This document shows, piece by piece, positions 11,042-20,710 of a stretch of DNA of 64,000 nucleotides. The stretch is from Burkholderiales bacterium (lineage in GTDB: Bacteria; Pseudomonadota; Gammaproteobacteria; Burkholderiales; Burkholderiaceae_C). The stretch is from NCBI GenBank assembly GCA_016000265.1, contig JAECRL010000010.1, positions 62,001-126,000 on the forward strand, read 5' to 3'. Below the pieces are notes generated by a model. That model was not told the origin of the DNA and ran no database searches. It worked only from the letters and a program-made list of their open reading frames with translations. Position 1 is the first letter of the stretch. Every line of letters starts with the position of its first letter. Made by a program: the position numbers and the translations under genes.

Positions 11042-13289
11042 GGCTCGCACCGCGCACCTCGAAGCGAAGCTCATCGAGCACCCTGCCCCGCTGACGCAGG
11101 CTGAGCACGTGCCGCCCCGGCATGGGCAGCCAGTCGTGCTGTGCGCCCAAGGCCAGGCGGCGGCCGTCGAGCCACCACTCCAGTTCGGGTTGAACAGGCT
11201 GACCAGACTGACCTGGCCGAATGGCCTGGCTGCGCAGCGTCACGCGCTGAGCCCGAGGCGGGATGTCCGGGTCGAGCGCGAAGATGGCGCCCTCCTGTGG
11301 GCTGACGATGGCCCGCCCCGGGCGTGCTGCGGTCCCTGACATGGCCGCGGCATCAAGCCGCCAGGTGGCTTGTTCGGTGCCCGCGATGAAGCGCTCCAGT
11401 CGGTCCGCGTCCACCATCGAAGCGCCTGCGCTGGCCTCGAAGTGAATGCGTTGCTGGTGCACCCCGGGGGGCAAGCCGGGCGCACGCGATGGGCGTTCGC
11501 GGTGCAGGGCTTGCACGAGGCTGGCCCACACGGGCGCCGCGCCGGCCACCCCGCTGACGTCGTGCATGGGGCTGCCGCTGGCATTGCCCACCCACACGCC
11601 CACGGTGTAGCGGTCGGTGTAGCCGATGCACCAGTTGTCGCGCATGTCCTTGCTGGTGCCGGTCTTGACGGCCGCGAAGCCGCGCGTGGCCAGGGCGCTG
11701 TGCAGGCCGAAGCTCAAGGCGCGCGCGGCGTTGTCGGCCAGGATGTCGGTGACGAGGTGCGCCGCTGCCGGACTCATGGCGGAGCGATGGCCGCCCCCAG
11801 CCCCGCCTTGCGCGTCACCCACCTGCCAGCGCAGGGGCGACCAGCGCCCGCCGTTGGCCAGCGCCCGGTAGGCGTTGCTCAGGTCGCGCAAGGTGACCTC
11901 GGCGCTGCCCAGGGCCAGGCCAGGGCCGTAGAAACCGCCGGGCTCTTTCAAGGCCAGACCGAAGCCGCGCAGGCCCTCGGCCAGGGCGTCGGCGCCCAGC
12001 ATGGCGCCCGCGCGCACGGCCGGCACGTTCAGGCTGTTGCCCAAGGCGGTGCGAACGCTGACCCAGCCCCGAAAGCGCCGATCGTAGTTCTGGGGGATGT
12101 AGAGGCCGGCGCCGGTGGGCAGCTGCACCGGCTCATCTTGCAGGAGGCTGGCCGGGGTCAGCAGACGCCGCTCGAACGCCAGCCCGTAGACGAAGGGCTT
12201 GAGCGTGGAGCCGGGTTGGCGCAGCGCGAGCACCGCGTCGACCTGCGCCGCCTGTGACAAGGTGCCGCTGCCACCCACCCAGGCGAGGACCTCGCCACGC
12301 GCGTTGTCGATGACGATGACGGCGCCGTCATCGACCTGCCGGTGGGCCAGCTCGAGCAGGTGACGCTGCAGGGTCTCCTGGGCCAGGCGCTGCAGGTGGC
12401 CATCGAGGGTGCTGCGCACGCTGGGCGCGTCCGCGGGGGCCTGCGCCATGAGCAGGCGAGCGAGGTGCGGTGCGCGTTGTTCGCCCAGGGCCGGACCGCC
12501 TTTGCGCGCCAGGGCTTGCGTGACGACCAGGTCGATGCCGGCGCAGGGGCGTTGCTGCAGCGTGAGCACCTGGCAGGCGCGCCGGGCCACGGCATCGGCG
12601 CGCGCATTGGGGCCGCGCACCAGGGCCGCGGCGATGGCCGATTCCTGCGCGTCCAGGCCAGAGGGGTGCTTGCCGAACAGGGTCTGACTCAGGGCCGGCA
12701 GGCCCACCAGTTCACCGCGGAAGGGAACGTGGTTGAGGTAGGCCTCCAGGATCTCGGTCTTGCGCCAGCGGGCTTCGAGCTGGCGCGCGGCCCAGGCTTG
12801 CGTGGCCTTCTGGCTCCAGCTGCGGCCGCCAGCGGGTCGGGCGCCACGCTCGTCGAGCAAACCGGCCAGTTGCATCGTCAGGGTGGAGGCGCCACGCGTG
12901 CGCTCGTTCCAGAGGTTGGACCAGGCGCTGGCGGCCACGCCTTGCCAGTCGATGCCGCTGTGCTGCCAGAAGCGCTGGTCTTCCGACAGGACGATGGCGG
13001 TGCGCAAGGCGGGCGAGACCTCGTCGAGGGTGACCCAGGGCAGGCGGCGCACGCGGGGGTCGCGGCGCAGGGTCTGCAGGGGCTGGCCATCGCGGTCGAG
13101 CAGGGTGAAGTCGCTGGGCAGGTGGCTGGCGCGGACCTGCTGGAAGGTGGGCAGGCCGGCGGCTTGCGCAGCGGCCAGGGGCAGGCAGCAGGCGAGGCCG
13201 ATGCAGCCGATGGCGGCGGCCGAGATCGGGCCATGGCCGAGGCTGCGGATGAGCCCCCCCAGCCCCCGCACACCCAGCAGCCGGTTCAT
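10968..13289 (-). CDS. pbpC: penicillin-binding protein 1C
   Basis: PbpC is a bifunctional class A peptidoglycan synthase of the inner membrane, facing the periplasm. The 773 residues start with a membrane anchor (about 10-45). A glycosyltransferase domain follows with the catalytic glutamate in [13 protein letters not shown] and the motif [13 protein letters not shown]. The transpeptidase domain has SxxK in [11 protein letters not shown], SxN in NSLNVPAVR and KTGTS in [18 protein letters not shown] BiPBP_C beta domain ends near [11 protein letters not shown]. The start ATG overlaps the stop of the alpha-2-macroglobulin gene (TGATG), so translation is coupled, as with E. coli yfhM-pbpC. The frame continues upstream in antisense to nothing real. 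The last 24 codons run into smpB on the opposite strand. Confidence 0.95.
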   Translation of the reverse strand: MNRLLGVRGLGGLIRSLGHGPISAAAIGCIGLACCLPLAAAQAAGLPTFQQVRASHLPSDFTLLDRDGQPLQTLRRDPRVRRLPWVTLDEVSPALRTAIVLSEDQRFWQHSGIDWQGVAASAWSNLWNERTRGASTLTMQLAGLLDERGARPAGGRSWSQKATQAWAARQLEARWRKTEILEAYLNHVPFRGELVGLPALSQTLFGKHPSGLDAQESAIAAALVRGPNARADAVARRACQVLTLQQRPCAGIDLVVTQALARKGGPALGEQRAPHLARLLMAQAPADAPSVRSTLDGHLQRLAQETLQRHLLELAHRQVDDGAVIVIDNARGEVLAWVGGSGTLSQAAQVDAVLALRQPGSTLKPFVYGLAFERRLLTPASLLQDEPVQLPTGAGLYIPQNYDRRFRGWVSVRTALGNSLNVPAVRAGAMLGADALAEGLRGFGLALKEPGGFYGPGLALGSAEVTLRDLSNAYRALANGGRWSPLRWQVGDAQGGAGGGHRSAMSPAAAHLVTDILADNAARALSFGLHSALATRGFAAVKTGTSKDMRDNWCIGYTDRYTVGVWVGNASGSPMHDVSGVAGAAPVWASLVQALHRERPSRAPGLPPGVHQQRIHFEASAGASMVDADRLERFIAGTEQATWRLDAAAMSGTAARPGRAIVSPQEGAIFALDPDIPPRAQRVTLRSQAIRPGQSGQPVQPELEWWLDGRRLALGAQHDWLPMPGRHVLSLRQRGRVLDELRFEVRGASLTPCQARTPCAASAGPSPAPSRGP

Positions 13290-16200
13290 CAAGGCGCCAC
13301 CTCCACGCGCGGCTGGGGGGCTTCGGCGAAGCTGTCGGGCGCGTACATGGCCTCCACGCGGGTGGGCGGCACGGTGAAGCGACCCGGGTTGTTCAGGCGC
13401 ACGGTGTAGTCCACCCGGTGGCGGCCCTTGGGCAAGAAGGCGTAGTACGCGCGCCAGGCGTCCTGGGCCCGCTCGACGTGGCTGGGCCAGGCGCCGGCGG
13501 TCTGCTCGCCACGCGTGGCCTGCTGCGAATCGCGCCCCAGGCCGCTGCCCAGCAGGGTCGCCCCACCGGGGATGGGGTCCTGCACGGCGACCCAGTTCAT
13601 GTCGGCCTGGGCGTCGATTTCCAGCGTGACGCGCAGCACGGTGCCGCGGGCGTAGGGGGCGCCACTTGCGGTGCGGGGTGCGGGGCTGGGGGCGTCCACC
13701 ACGCTGACGGTGCGGCGCACGGCGTAGCCGGCCTGCACGGGCGCCTTCAGCGGCACGGCGCTGAGCGCCTGCACGGTGGCCCAGGGGGCGCCGGTGCCGT
13801 CCTGGCGCAGCTGCAGGGGTTGCGATGTGGGCGTGCCCACCTTCAAGGCCTGCACCGGCCAAGGCAGCGCCAGCACCTGGCCGGTGGGCGCGCTGGCCCA
13901 GTCGAGCGAGGCTTCGGCCGTGGCCAGCCTGGCCACCGAGCGACCCGAGATGGGCGTGCGCTCGGTTTGTTGCCCGAAGCGCTCCAGCGCCAAGGTGCCC
14001 CAGGCGTTGGCGGGGGTCGTCAGCCAGGCGCCGTTGCGCTGTCGGCCCAGGGCGCCCACGACCAAGCGAGGCAGGTCGTCTTTCCAGGCGGGCAGCTGGC
14101 GCACGGCCAGGATCAGGCGGGCGGCGTTGGCGTCGGCGCTGTCCATGGTCCACCACCAGAAGTCCTGTGCCTCGGTGGAGAAGCGCAGCGTGGTGCCGCT
14201 GTAGGTCAGGCGGCTGCGCAAGGTCTGCTCGGCCTCTTTCATGCGGGCCTCGCGCGAGGGGGCCGAGGGCAGGCGCTGGAGGACCTGCCACCACTGGATG
14301 ACGGCCGAGGTGGGCCAGTCGCCCAGCGTCGGTGAGACGGTGTCGAGCATGCGGGCGTCGGCGCGACCGTGACGCGACAGCGCATCCAGCGCATTGACGC
14401 GCTGCACGTCGCTGACCAGAGCCTGAGCCACGCCCGACGGTGCCCAGGTGCTGCGCCGGGTGCGGCCTTGCACGACGTCGCTCAGGCCGGTCAGCAGGCG
14501 CTCGCGCGCTTCGTCTGGCAGGCGCCAACCGGCTTCGTGCGAGATCGACAGCAGGTAGGCCGTGAGCGCCACGCTGCCTTGTGGGCCCGCGCCTTCTTGC
14601 AGCGGGAAGTAGGCCGCGAGGCCGTCGCCGTCGAGGTGGGTGGGGAGTTGCTGCATCAGCTCGTCCCAGCGTTGGGCGTCGCGCAGGCCGATGGCGCGCG
14701 AGGCTTGTTGCTCCAGGCAGGTGTGCGGGTAGCGCTCGAAGAAGCGTTTGACACCCGGCAGGCCACCGCCCAGCGTGGGTTGCAGGGCGATGCGCAAGCC
14801 ACCCTGGGCGCGGCTGGCGCCGGGCGGGCCGCTGAGCACGGCCTCAGGCGGTGGCGCCACCGCCAGGCTGAGGGGCGCGGCGCCCAGTTGGACCAAGGTG
14901 GACTGGCGCACCTGAACGGGCACGGCGGGCTGGATCGACTGGGTGACGAGCACGCGGTCGCGCGAGGCGGCGGCACCCGCCTTGCCCTGGGTCTCCTCCA
15001 CCGACAAGGTCCAGCGCAGCGTGGCCACGCCCTGAGGCACCTCCACCGGCCAGCGCACCTCGCGGGCGCCATCGGGCGGGATGTCAAGCTGCTGCGCGGG
15101 CAGCTTCAGCGCCACGGGGGCGACGCCGGTTTCTGCCGCGGCGCCCTGCCCCACCAGGCTGGCCGACACCTTCATGGCCCGCGCGGTGGTGTTGCGCAAG
15201 GTGACAATCGCCTCGAATCGGTCGCCCTCGCGCACCAGCGGCGGCAAGCCGGGCAAGGCTTGCAGGTCCTGCGTGACGCGGATGCTGGCGCTGCCGGTGC
15301 CGTAGCGCGACAAGCCCGACGTGGCGACGGCCACCAGCTTGAAGCGGGTCAGCGAGTCGTTGATGGGCACCTTGACCACCGCCTCGCCGCGCGCGTCCAG
15401 CGGCACGCTGCCTCGCCAGATGAGCAGGGTGTCGAGCAGCCCGCGCGTGGCGCCCTGCCCGCCCCCACCTCCCGCGGCCACGGCCTTGCGACCGAAATGC
15501 CGCCTGCCGATGATTTCGTTTTGTGCCGTGCTGGTCTCCACGCCCCAGGGCCGCGGCTGGAAGAAGGCGTCGAGCACCTGCCAGGAGGCGTTGTCGGACA
15601 GGGCCAGCAGGCCTTCGTCCACCGCCGCGAAAGCGATGTCGCCCTGCACGGGCCGCCCACCCTGTGTGACCCGCACGCGCGCCGTGGCCGTCTGGCGCAC
15701 GCTGTATTGCGGCTGGTCGGGCAGCACCTCTACCTTCAAGGCGTGTTCGGCCACCCCCACCTGGATGGCCGCCACGCCCAGCTTGTACGCCGGGCGCGAC
15801 AGGTCCACCAAGGCCGTGGGCGCCTGGTACTCGCGCCCTTCGTACCAGAAGGCCTTGACCCAGTTCCAGGGCGAGCGCCAGCCCCAGGTGAAGAAGCTGT
15901 ACCAGGGCACGTCGCGCAGGCGGCCGCGCACGGCCATCACGCTGACGTAGACGTTGGGCGCCCAGCTCTGTACCTCGCCGTCGGGGCCTGGGCTGCCCTT
16001 CGGGATGGGCAGCTCGATGACCGGGTCCTTGCCGCTCAGCGGCAGCACGCGCGTGTCGATGATGCCTTCGCGCTCGATGGTGACCAGGGCCGTGGCCTCG
16101 CGAAACGGCATGCGCACCTGCAGGCGCACGGTCTGGCCGGGCTCGACGCTGCGCCGCTCGGGCAGGACGTCCATGCGGTCGTCGTTGTCCTGGCCGAACC

Positions 16201-19200
16201 AGACCTCGCCTTGGCGCGTGACCCACACGCTGGAGGCGGCTTGCGCCTGTCGGCCCCGGTCGTCCTGGGCCTGTGCGACCAGCTCGACCTCACCGGCGTG
16301 CCGCAAGCGCGCCTCGCACAGCAGCAGGCCGCGGGCGTCGGTCGGGCCTGAGCAGACCTCGCCCAGCTCGGCGACCTCCTGGCGGTTGTCGTAGGCGTAG
16401 AAGCCGCCGACGATGCGTTTGCGGTGGCTGAGCGTCTGCACCACGCGGGCCCGCACGGCCACCTTCTGCTGGGCCAGGGGCTGGCCTTGCGTGTCGAGTG
16501 CGACGACCTGAAAGCGCATGGCACCGGCCTCACCTGCACCGCTGCCGGCCCAACTGGGGGTGCGCAGGCCCAGCACCACGGCGCTGGGCCACAGCGGCAC
16601 GGTGCGCGCCACGGTCTGCACCTCGCCGTTGGGGTCGGTGTAGCTGAGCTCAGCCTGCAGCTCGGAGGGCACCCGCACCGGGGGCAGCTTGGCGAGCGTC
16701 ACCGTGGCGGCGCCCTCGCGGTCGGTGGACACGGGCAGCTTGTCGGCCAACAAGCGGTCGGCCCAGCGGGAGGTTCGCCCTTCGCCATCACCTGAGCCAG
16801 CGCCATCACCTGAGCCAGCGCCCTCGCGGGCTTCGGGCGCCTCGAAGCGGTACTCGTCGTAGCCAGGGAAGCTCGGCGTGCGCTCGCGCGTCACGGCCGT
16901 CAGGCGGGCGCCCGACTGCGCCATGCCACCGCCAGACAAATGACGCAGCTGCACCCCCATAGCCACATCGCGCGGCGCGATCTGCACGCCTTTGGGCGCC
17001 ATCAACCGCGCGTCCACCAGGGGCACGCGGAAGGCCTCGACGCGCAAGCTGCCGCTGCTCAGCGTGCGCCGCCCAGACGGGCTGGGGCCTTCGAGCTCGA
17101 CGTCGTACTGGCCCAGGCGGGCGCTTTTCGGGATCACCCAGGTCGACAGGGCCTGCTGGCGCGCCGACCAGCTCAACGGCTGCGTGAACTGCGTGCCCGA
17201 ACCCAGGTGGGTGACGACGAGTTTGTCGGGCCACTGATCGCGCGGCACGGCCCCCAGGCCGCGCGCGGTCTCGGCGCGCAGCAGGTGCTTCATGGACGCG
17301 GTTTCACCGGCGCGAAACAAGGTGCGGTCCGTCACCGTGTGTGCGCGCACGGACACCGGCACGCCGGCCTCTCCGGGGGACTGCGTGGGGTGGTTGAAGC
17401 GCCAGGGCTCGATGCCCTTTTGCCAGTCGGTGAAGACGAAGGCCAGGTCGGTCTGCCCTCGGTGCGGGCCCTCGCTCAAGGCCTGCCGGGCCGTGATGAA
17501 CAGGCCCTCGCCGACCAGGCAGCGCTCATCGCGCCTCACCACCAGGGCCTGCTCGATGCGAGCCAGGCCCTGTGCGTTGGTGCGCCCCGACCACAGGCGC
17601 GTGCCGGTGCAGTCGCTGACACCCACCTCGGCGTCGCGCACCGGGCGCCCCTTGTCCAGCGAGGTCACCCACACCAGGGCGTTGTCGCGCCCCAGCTTGG
17701 CGTGCACCGACAGGTTGCTCACCAGCACCCCCGTGCGCACATACATGGGCGCGGACTGCGCCAGCAAGGCCGCCCCCAGCCGCGGCGAGCTGACTTCGAC
17801 CACGTGATAGCCCGGTCCGCTCAGCGGGATGCCGACGACCTCGAAGGGCCGCGGGTCCCGCTCATCCGCGGCGGGCACGGTCAGCGTCTGCGACGCCTTG
17901 ACGCCATCGAGCAGGGACAACTCACGCGCGCCGATGCGGCGTTCGCGCTGCACGCGCTGGGGCCGCCCCGCTTCGTCGGTCTCGTTGACCCACTCCAGCC
18001 ACTCGGATTTCGGGCGGCCGAGTTCCCGGGCGCTGAACGAGCTTTCGTGGTGACGCTGCACCTTGGCCATCCACTGCAGGATTTCGCGGTCACCGCGATC
18101 GGCCGTCACGGCTTGCGACTTCACGCCCAGCGCCCCGCTGCCTTTGACCTGCAGCTGGCGCTCGACGTGGCGCACGGTCAGCGGCAACAGGGGCGGCTGA
18201 CCCGGCTCGCCCATCAGCTCGACCACCCCGAATGGCGCGGCGGCGAACTTGGCCAGCGGCGGCATCTCGGCCGTGGCCACCTTCAAGGGGAAGGCGCCGG
18301 CGTTGGAGAGTTCGCGGCCATCGACGTCGCGCGAGGTGGGAGGCAGCGTGAGGGTGAAGGTCGTGTTCTCCGGCAAGGGCGCCTTGAAGCGCAACTGAGA
18401 GACCTCGGACTCGCGGTCATCGGGCGCGAAAAAGGGCGCGATGGCCTCCCCCGACGCGGGCTTGAGGCGCACCTGCTCGGCCAGCTTGCGCGGCACCTCG
18501 GCCGAGAAGTTCAGCAGCAGCGGGCGCAGCGGCATGCAGGGCTTTTGGGCGCGCTCGCGCTCGCAACTGAACTCAGCCGTGAAAGCGGGCCGCACGGTGA
18601 AGTCAAACACCTGGTCCTGGCTGCTGCGCACCGGGGTGCGCCCCCCGGAGGCGATGCCTTTGCCCCAGACCAGGCGCACCTGGGCACCCGGTGGCAGCGG
18701 GCGCTGGCAGGCCAGCAGCAAGGTGCGATCGGCTTCGGCGGCGGACACGTGCTGGTGCTGGAAGACGGCCGAGCGCGCCGCACCGCCGAGCAACTGGACG
18801 GGGATGCGCTCGCCGATGCCTTCGACCTCGCAGCGCGCGTGTTCGCGCACCGAGGCCTCGTCGACCCGACCGTTGAGGCGCAGCAAGAAAGTGGCGTCTT
18901 CGTGGATCGCGCCGCCCGAGGGGGTGCTGCGCAGCACCGCCGGCCCATCTGTCTGGAAGCGCACGGGCTGGCCGCGCCAGGCCCCCGCCGAGCTCAGCGC
19001 CGGCTGCCAGCCCGCAGTGGGCTCAGCCAGGCACCGCACACCCGGCCCCACGTCGGACTCGAACTGGTGCGCCCAGGTGCGCTCGCTCAACCAGCGGCCA
19101 GATCCCTGAGGCGCATCGCCCTGGCAGGTGACGCGGTAGGGGGCGGCGTGGGAGCCATCGCCCACCGGCACGACGGCCTGATCAAAGGTGACGATGAACT

Positions 19201-19378
19201 GGCGCAGCTGCCGCACCTCGCCTTGCGGGCTGGCGCGCAACACGGTGGCGGCCTGCGCCGCAGACCAGGCCCAAGCCACCCAAGACACGGCGAGGAGCAG
19301 GCTCCAGCCTCCTGAGCGGCGCTTCAGCGAAACGGCGCGGACAGCAGCGCGAACAGCGGATCCCTGGGTGGCGTGCAT
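13289..19378 (-). CDS. alpha-2-macroglobulin family protein (YfhM-like)
   Basis: Bacterial alpha-2-macroglobulins are large periplasmic proteins thought to trap attacking proteases, working with PBP1C in wall repair. The 2,029 residues begin with a signal peptide (hydrophobic WSLLLAVSWVAWAWSAAQAA). Macroglobulin/MG domains follow, including an A2M_N-type region and the bait region. The thioester motif CLEQ sits in RYPHTCLEQQASRAIGL near residue 1,550. The helical thioester domain and a C-terminal receptor-like domain complete it. E. coli YfhM is a lipoprotein, but this signal peptide has no cysteine, so the protein is probably soluble. A GAGSGD-repeat linker lies near residue 860. The ATG at 19378 has AGGAAG upstream. 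It lies 71 bases after metC and overlaps pbpC by one base. Confidence 0.93.
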   Translation of the reverse strand: MHATQGSAVRAAVRAVSLKRRSGGWSLLLAVSWVAWAWSAAQAATVLRASPQGEVRQLRQFIVTFDQAVVPVGDGSHAAPYRVTCQGDAPQGSGRWLSERTWAHQFESDVGPGVRCLAEPTAGWQPALSSAGAWRGQPVRFQTDGPAVLRSTPSGGAIHEDATFLLRLNGRVDEASVREHARCEVEGIGERIPVQLLGGAARSAVFQHQHVSAAEADRTLLLACQRPLPPGAQVRLVWGKGIASGGRTPVRSSQDQVFDFTVRPAFTAEFSCERERAQKPCMPLRPLLLNFSAEVPRKLAEQVRLKPASGEAIAPFFAPDDRESEVSQLRFKAPLPENTTFTLTLPPTSRDVDGRELSNAGAFPLKVATAEMPPLAKFAAAPFGVVELMGEPGQPPLLPLTVRHVERQLQVKGSGALGVKSQAVTADRGDREILQWMAKVQRHHESSFSARELGRPKSEWLEWVNETDEAGRPQRVQRERRIGARELSLLDGVKASQTLTVPAADERDPRPFEVVGIPLSGPGYHVVEVSSPRLGAALLAQSAPMYVRTGVLVSNLSVHAKLGRDNALVWVTSLDKGRPVRDAEVGVSDCTGTRLWSGRTNAQGLARIEQALVVRRDERCLVGEGLFITARQALSEGPHRGQTDLAFVFTDWQKGIEPWRFNHPTQSPGEAGVPVSVRAHTVTDRTLFRAGETASMKHLLRAETARGLGAVPRDQWPDKLVVTHLGSGTQFTQPLSWSARQQALSTWVIPKSARLGQYDVELEGPSPSGRRTLSSGSLRVEAFRVPLVDARLMAPKGVQIAPRDVAMGVQLRHLSGGGMAQSGARLTAVTRERTPSFPGYDEYRFEAPEAREGAGSGDGAGSGDGEGRTSRWADRLLADKLPVSTDREGAATVTLAKLPPVRVPSELQAELSYTDPNGEVQTVARTVPLWPSAVVLGLRTPSWAGSGAGEAGAMRFQVVALDTQGQPLAQQKVAVRARVVQTLSHRKRIVGGFYAYDNRQEVAELGEVCSGPTDARGLLLCEARLRHAGEVELVAQAQDDRGRQAQAASSVWVTRQGEVWFGQDNDDRMDVLPERRSVEPGQTVRLQVRMPFREATALVTIEREGIIDTRVLPLSGKDPVIELPIPKGSPGPDGEVQSWAPNVYVSVMAVRGRLRDVPWYSFFTWGWRSPWNWVKAFWYEGREYQAPTALVDLSRPAYKLGVAAIQVGVAEHALKVEVLPDQPQYSVRQTATARVRVTQGGRPVQGDIAFAAVDEGLLALSDNASWQVLDAFFQPRPWGVETSTAQNEIIGRRHFGRKAVAAGGGGGQGATRGLLDTLLIWRGSVPLDARGEAVVKVPINDSLTRFKLVAVATSGLSRYGTGSASIRVTQDLQALPGLPPLVREGDRFEAIVTLRNTTARAMKVSASLVGQGAAAETGVAPVALKLPAQQLDIPPDGAREVRWPVEVPQGVATLRWTLSVEETQGKAGAAASRDRVLVTQSIQPAVPVQVRQSTLVQLGAAPLSLAVAPPPEAVLSGPPGASRAQGGLRIALQPTLGGGLPGVKRFFERYPHTCLEQQASRAIGLRDAQRWDELMQQLPTHLDGDGLAAYFPLQEGAGPQGSVALTAYLLSISHEAGWRLPDEARERLLTGLSDVVQGRTRRSTWAPSGVAQALVSDVQRVNALDALSRHGRADARMLDTVSPTLGDWPTSAVIQWWQVLQRLPSAPSREARMKEAEQTLRSRLTYSGTTLRFSTEAQDFWWWTMDSADANAARLILAVRQLPAWKDDLPRLVVGALGRQRNGAWLTTPANAWGTLALERFGQQTERTPISGRSVARLATAEASLDWASAPTGQVLALPWPVQALKVGTPTSQPLQLRQDGTGAPWATVQALSAVPLKAPVQAGYAVRRTVSVVDAPSPAPRTASGAPYARGTVLRVTLEIDAQADMNWVAVQDPIPGGATLLGSGLGRDSQQATRGEQTAGAWPSHVERAQDAWRAYYAFLPKGRHRVDYTVRLNNPGRFTVPPTRVEAMYAPDSFAEAPQPRVEVAP
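16783..16818. repeat. 18-bp perfect tandem duplication in the macroglobulin gene
   Basis: The unit CGCCATCACCTGAGCCAG occurs twice head to tail. It encodes GAGSGD twice in a flexible acidic linker and keeps the frame. It is a likely slippage site changing linker length in six-residue steps. Confidence 0.85.
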
Positions 19379-19449
19379 GGCGGCTTCCTCGTGCCTGGTG
19401 CGGCCCCTGTGCGTGGGGCCGATCGGGCTTGAGTCTAGCGGCCCCAGGC

Positions 19450-20697
19450 TCAGCTCAGGGCCGCGAGAGCCTGCTCCAGGTCAGCGATCAGCCCGGTCGT
19501 GTCTTCCAGGCCCACGGCCAGGCGCACCAGCGTGCCCTGTTGCCCGGCCAGCGGGCCGAAGCGCCGCATGCCCTTGAGCCCGTAAGGCATCACCAGGCTG
19601 AGCGGGCCGCCCCACGAGTAGCCGATCTTGAACAAGCGCAAGGCGTCCACGAAAGCGTCCACCTGCTGCGCCGAAAAGCGCGCGCCGTCGAACACGATGG
19701 AGACCAGGCCGGCCGCGCCGTGACAGCAGGCCTGCCAGTGCGCGTGACCAGGCGAGTCCGCCAGGGCCGGGTGCAACACGCGCGACACCTCGGCTCGGGT
19801 TTGCAGCCAGGCTGCGATCTGGCGGGTGGAGGCGTCGTGCGCGGCGTAGCGCAAGGCCATGCTGGGCAGGCCTCGCAGCAGCAGCTCGACGTCGTTGAGG
19901 CCCACGCCCAACCCCAGGCGCATGTGGGTGAGCTTGAGCTGCAGGTGCAGGCGCTCGTCGCGCGTGACGACCGCGCCCATGAGCACGTCGCCCCCCCCCG
20001 AGGGGTACTTGGTGAGCGCGTGCACGGTCAGGTCCACGCCGCGGGTGTCGCTGGCGCCTTGCGCCGTGTTCGCTGACGGCACGCCCAAATCGAAGGGGTT
20101 GAAGGCCAGGCCCGCACCCCAGGTGTTGTCCAGCGCGGCCACCACCTGGGCGTGCTGGCGGATCACCTTGAGCAGGCCGGGCAGGTCCGGGAACTCCAGC
20201 GTGACCGAGCCCGCCGCCTCCAGCCAAACCAGGCGCGTGCGTGGCGTGATGGCCGCCGCCAGCGAGGCCGCGTCCATCGGGTCGTAAAAGCCCGTGCCGA
20301 TGCCCCACTGCGCCAGCTCGTGGCGCGCGAAATCCCGGCTGGGGCCGTAGACGTTGTCGGGCAGCAGCAGCTCGTCGCCGGCCTTGAGCAGCGCCTGCCC
20401 CACCAGCGCGATGGCGGCCAGCCCCGAAGGCGCCAGCAGCACCTGCCGCCCGCCCTCCAGCGTGGCCAGGCGCTCCTCCAGCACGAAGGTGGTGGGCGTG
20501 CCATGCAGGCCGTAGGTGTAGCCGGTCTTGTCCTTCCACTCGCGGCTGCGCAGGGCAGCCGTGTCCTCGAAGACCACGGTGGAGGCCTTGAACACGCCCG
20601 GCTGCACCGACTGGAAGCCCCCGGGGGCCTCGTAGGGGTGGTGGATGAGTTCGGTGGCGGCCTCGCTCAAGCTGCGAGGCTGGGTGCGCGACGTCAT
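19450..20697 (-). CDS. metC: cystathionine beta-lyase
   Basis: A 415-residue PLP-dependent enzyme of the Cys/Met metabolism family, MetC branch. It cleaves cystathionine to homocysteine, pyruvate and ammonia in methionine synthesis. Marks include the substrate loop GYTYGLHGTPTTFVLEERLA, the TYxRxxxP-like PLP phosphate contact, ALDNTWGAGLAFNPFDLG, and the PLP-binding lysine in LTVHALTKYPSGGGDVLMG. The C-terminus FKIGYSWGGPLSLVMPY is typical of MetC rather than MetB. The ATG at 20697 is preferred to a GTG two codons earlier. It lies 13 bases after the rimO stop, on the same strand. No methionine-related riboswitch or operator is visible. Confidence 0.93.
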   Translation of the reverse strand: MTSRTQPRSLSEAATELIHHPYEAPGGFQSVQPGVFKASTVVFEDTAALRSREWKDKTGYTYGLHGTPTTFVLEERLATLEGGRQVLLAPSGLAAIALVGQALLKAGDELLLPDNVYGPSRDFARHELAQWGIGTGFYDPMDAASLAAAITPRTRLVWLEAAGSVTLEFPDLPGLLKVIRQHAQVVAALDNTWGAGLAFNPFDLGVPSANTAQGASDTRGVDLTVHALTKYPSGGGDVLMGAVVTRDERLHLQLKLTHMRLGLGVGLNDVELLLRGLPSMALRYAAHDASTRQIAAWLQTRAEVSRVLHPALADSPGHAHWQACCHGAAGLVSIVFDGARFSAQQVDAFVDALRLFKIGYSWGGPLSLVMPYGLKGMRRFGPLAGQQGTLVRLAVGLEDTTGLIADLEQALAALS

Positions 20698-20710
20698 CCC
20701 CACATTCCCC

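Noticed and set aside
13290-14528. Upstream extension of the pbpC frame by about 410 codons to 14528
   Set aside because: It is the shadow of the macroglobulin gene in another frame on the same strand. Its composition (Arg/Ala/Pro/Gly-rich) is non-protein-like. The real pbpC start is the ATG at 13289, overlapping the previous stop.
16940-19315. 791-codon open frame opposite the macroglobulin gene
   Set aside because: It is antisense to a well-supported coding region and rich in Arg, Gly, Ala and His, as expected from GC-rich third positions. No domain was recognised.
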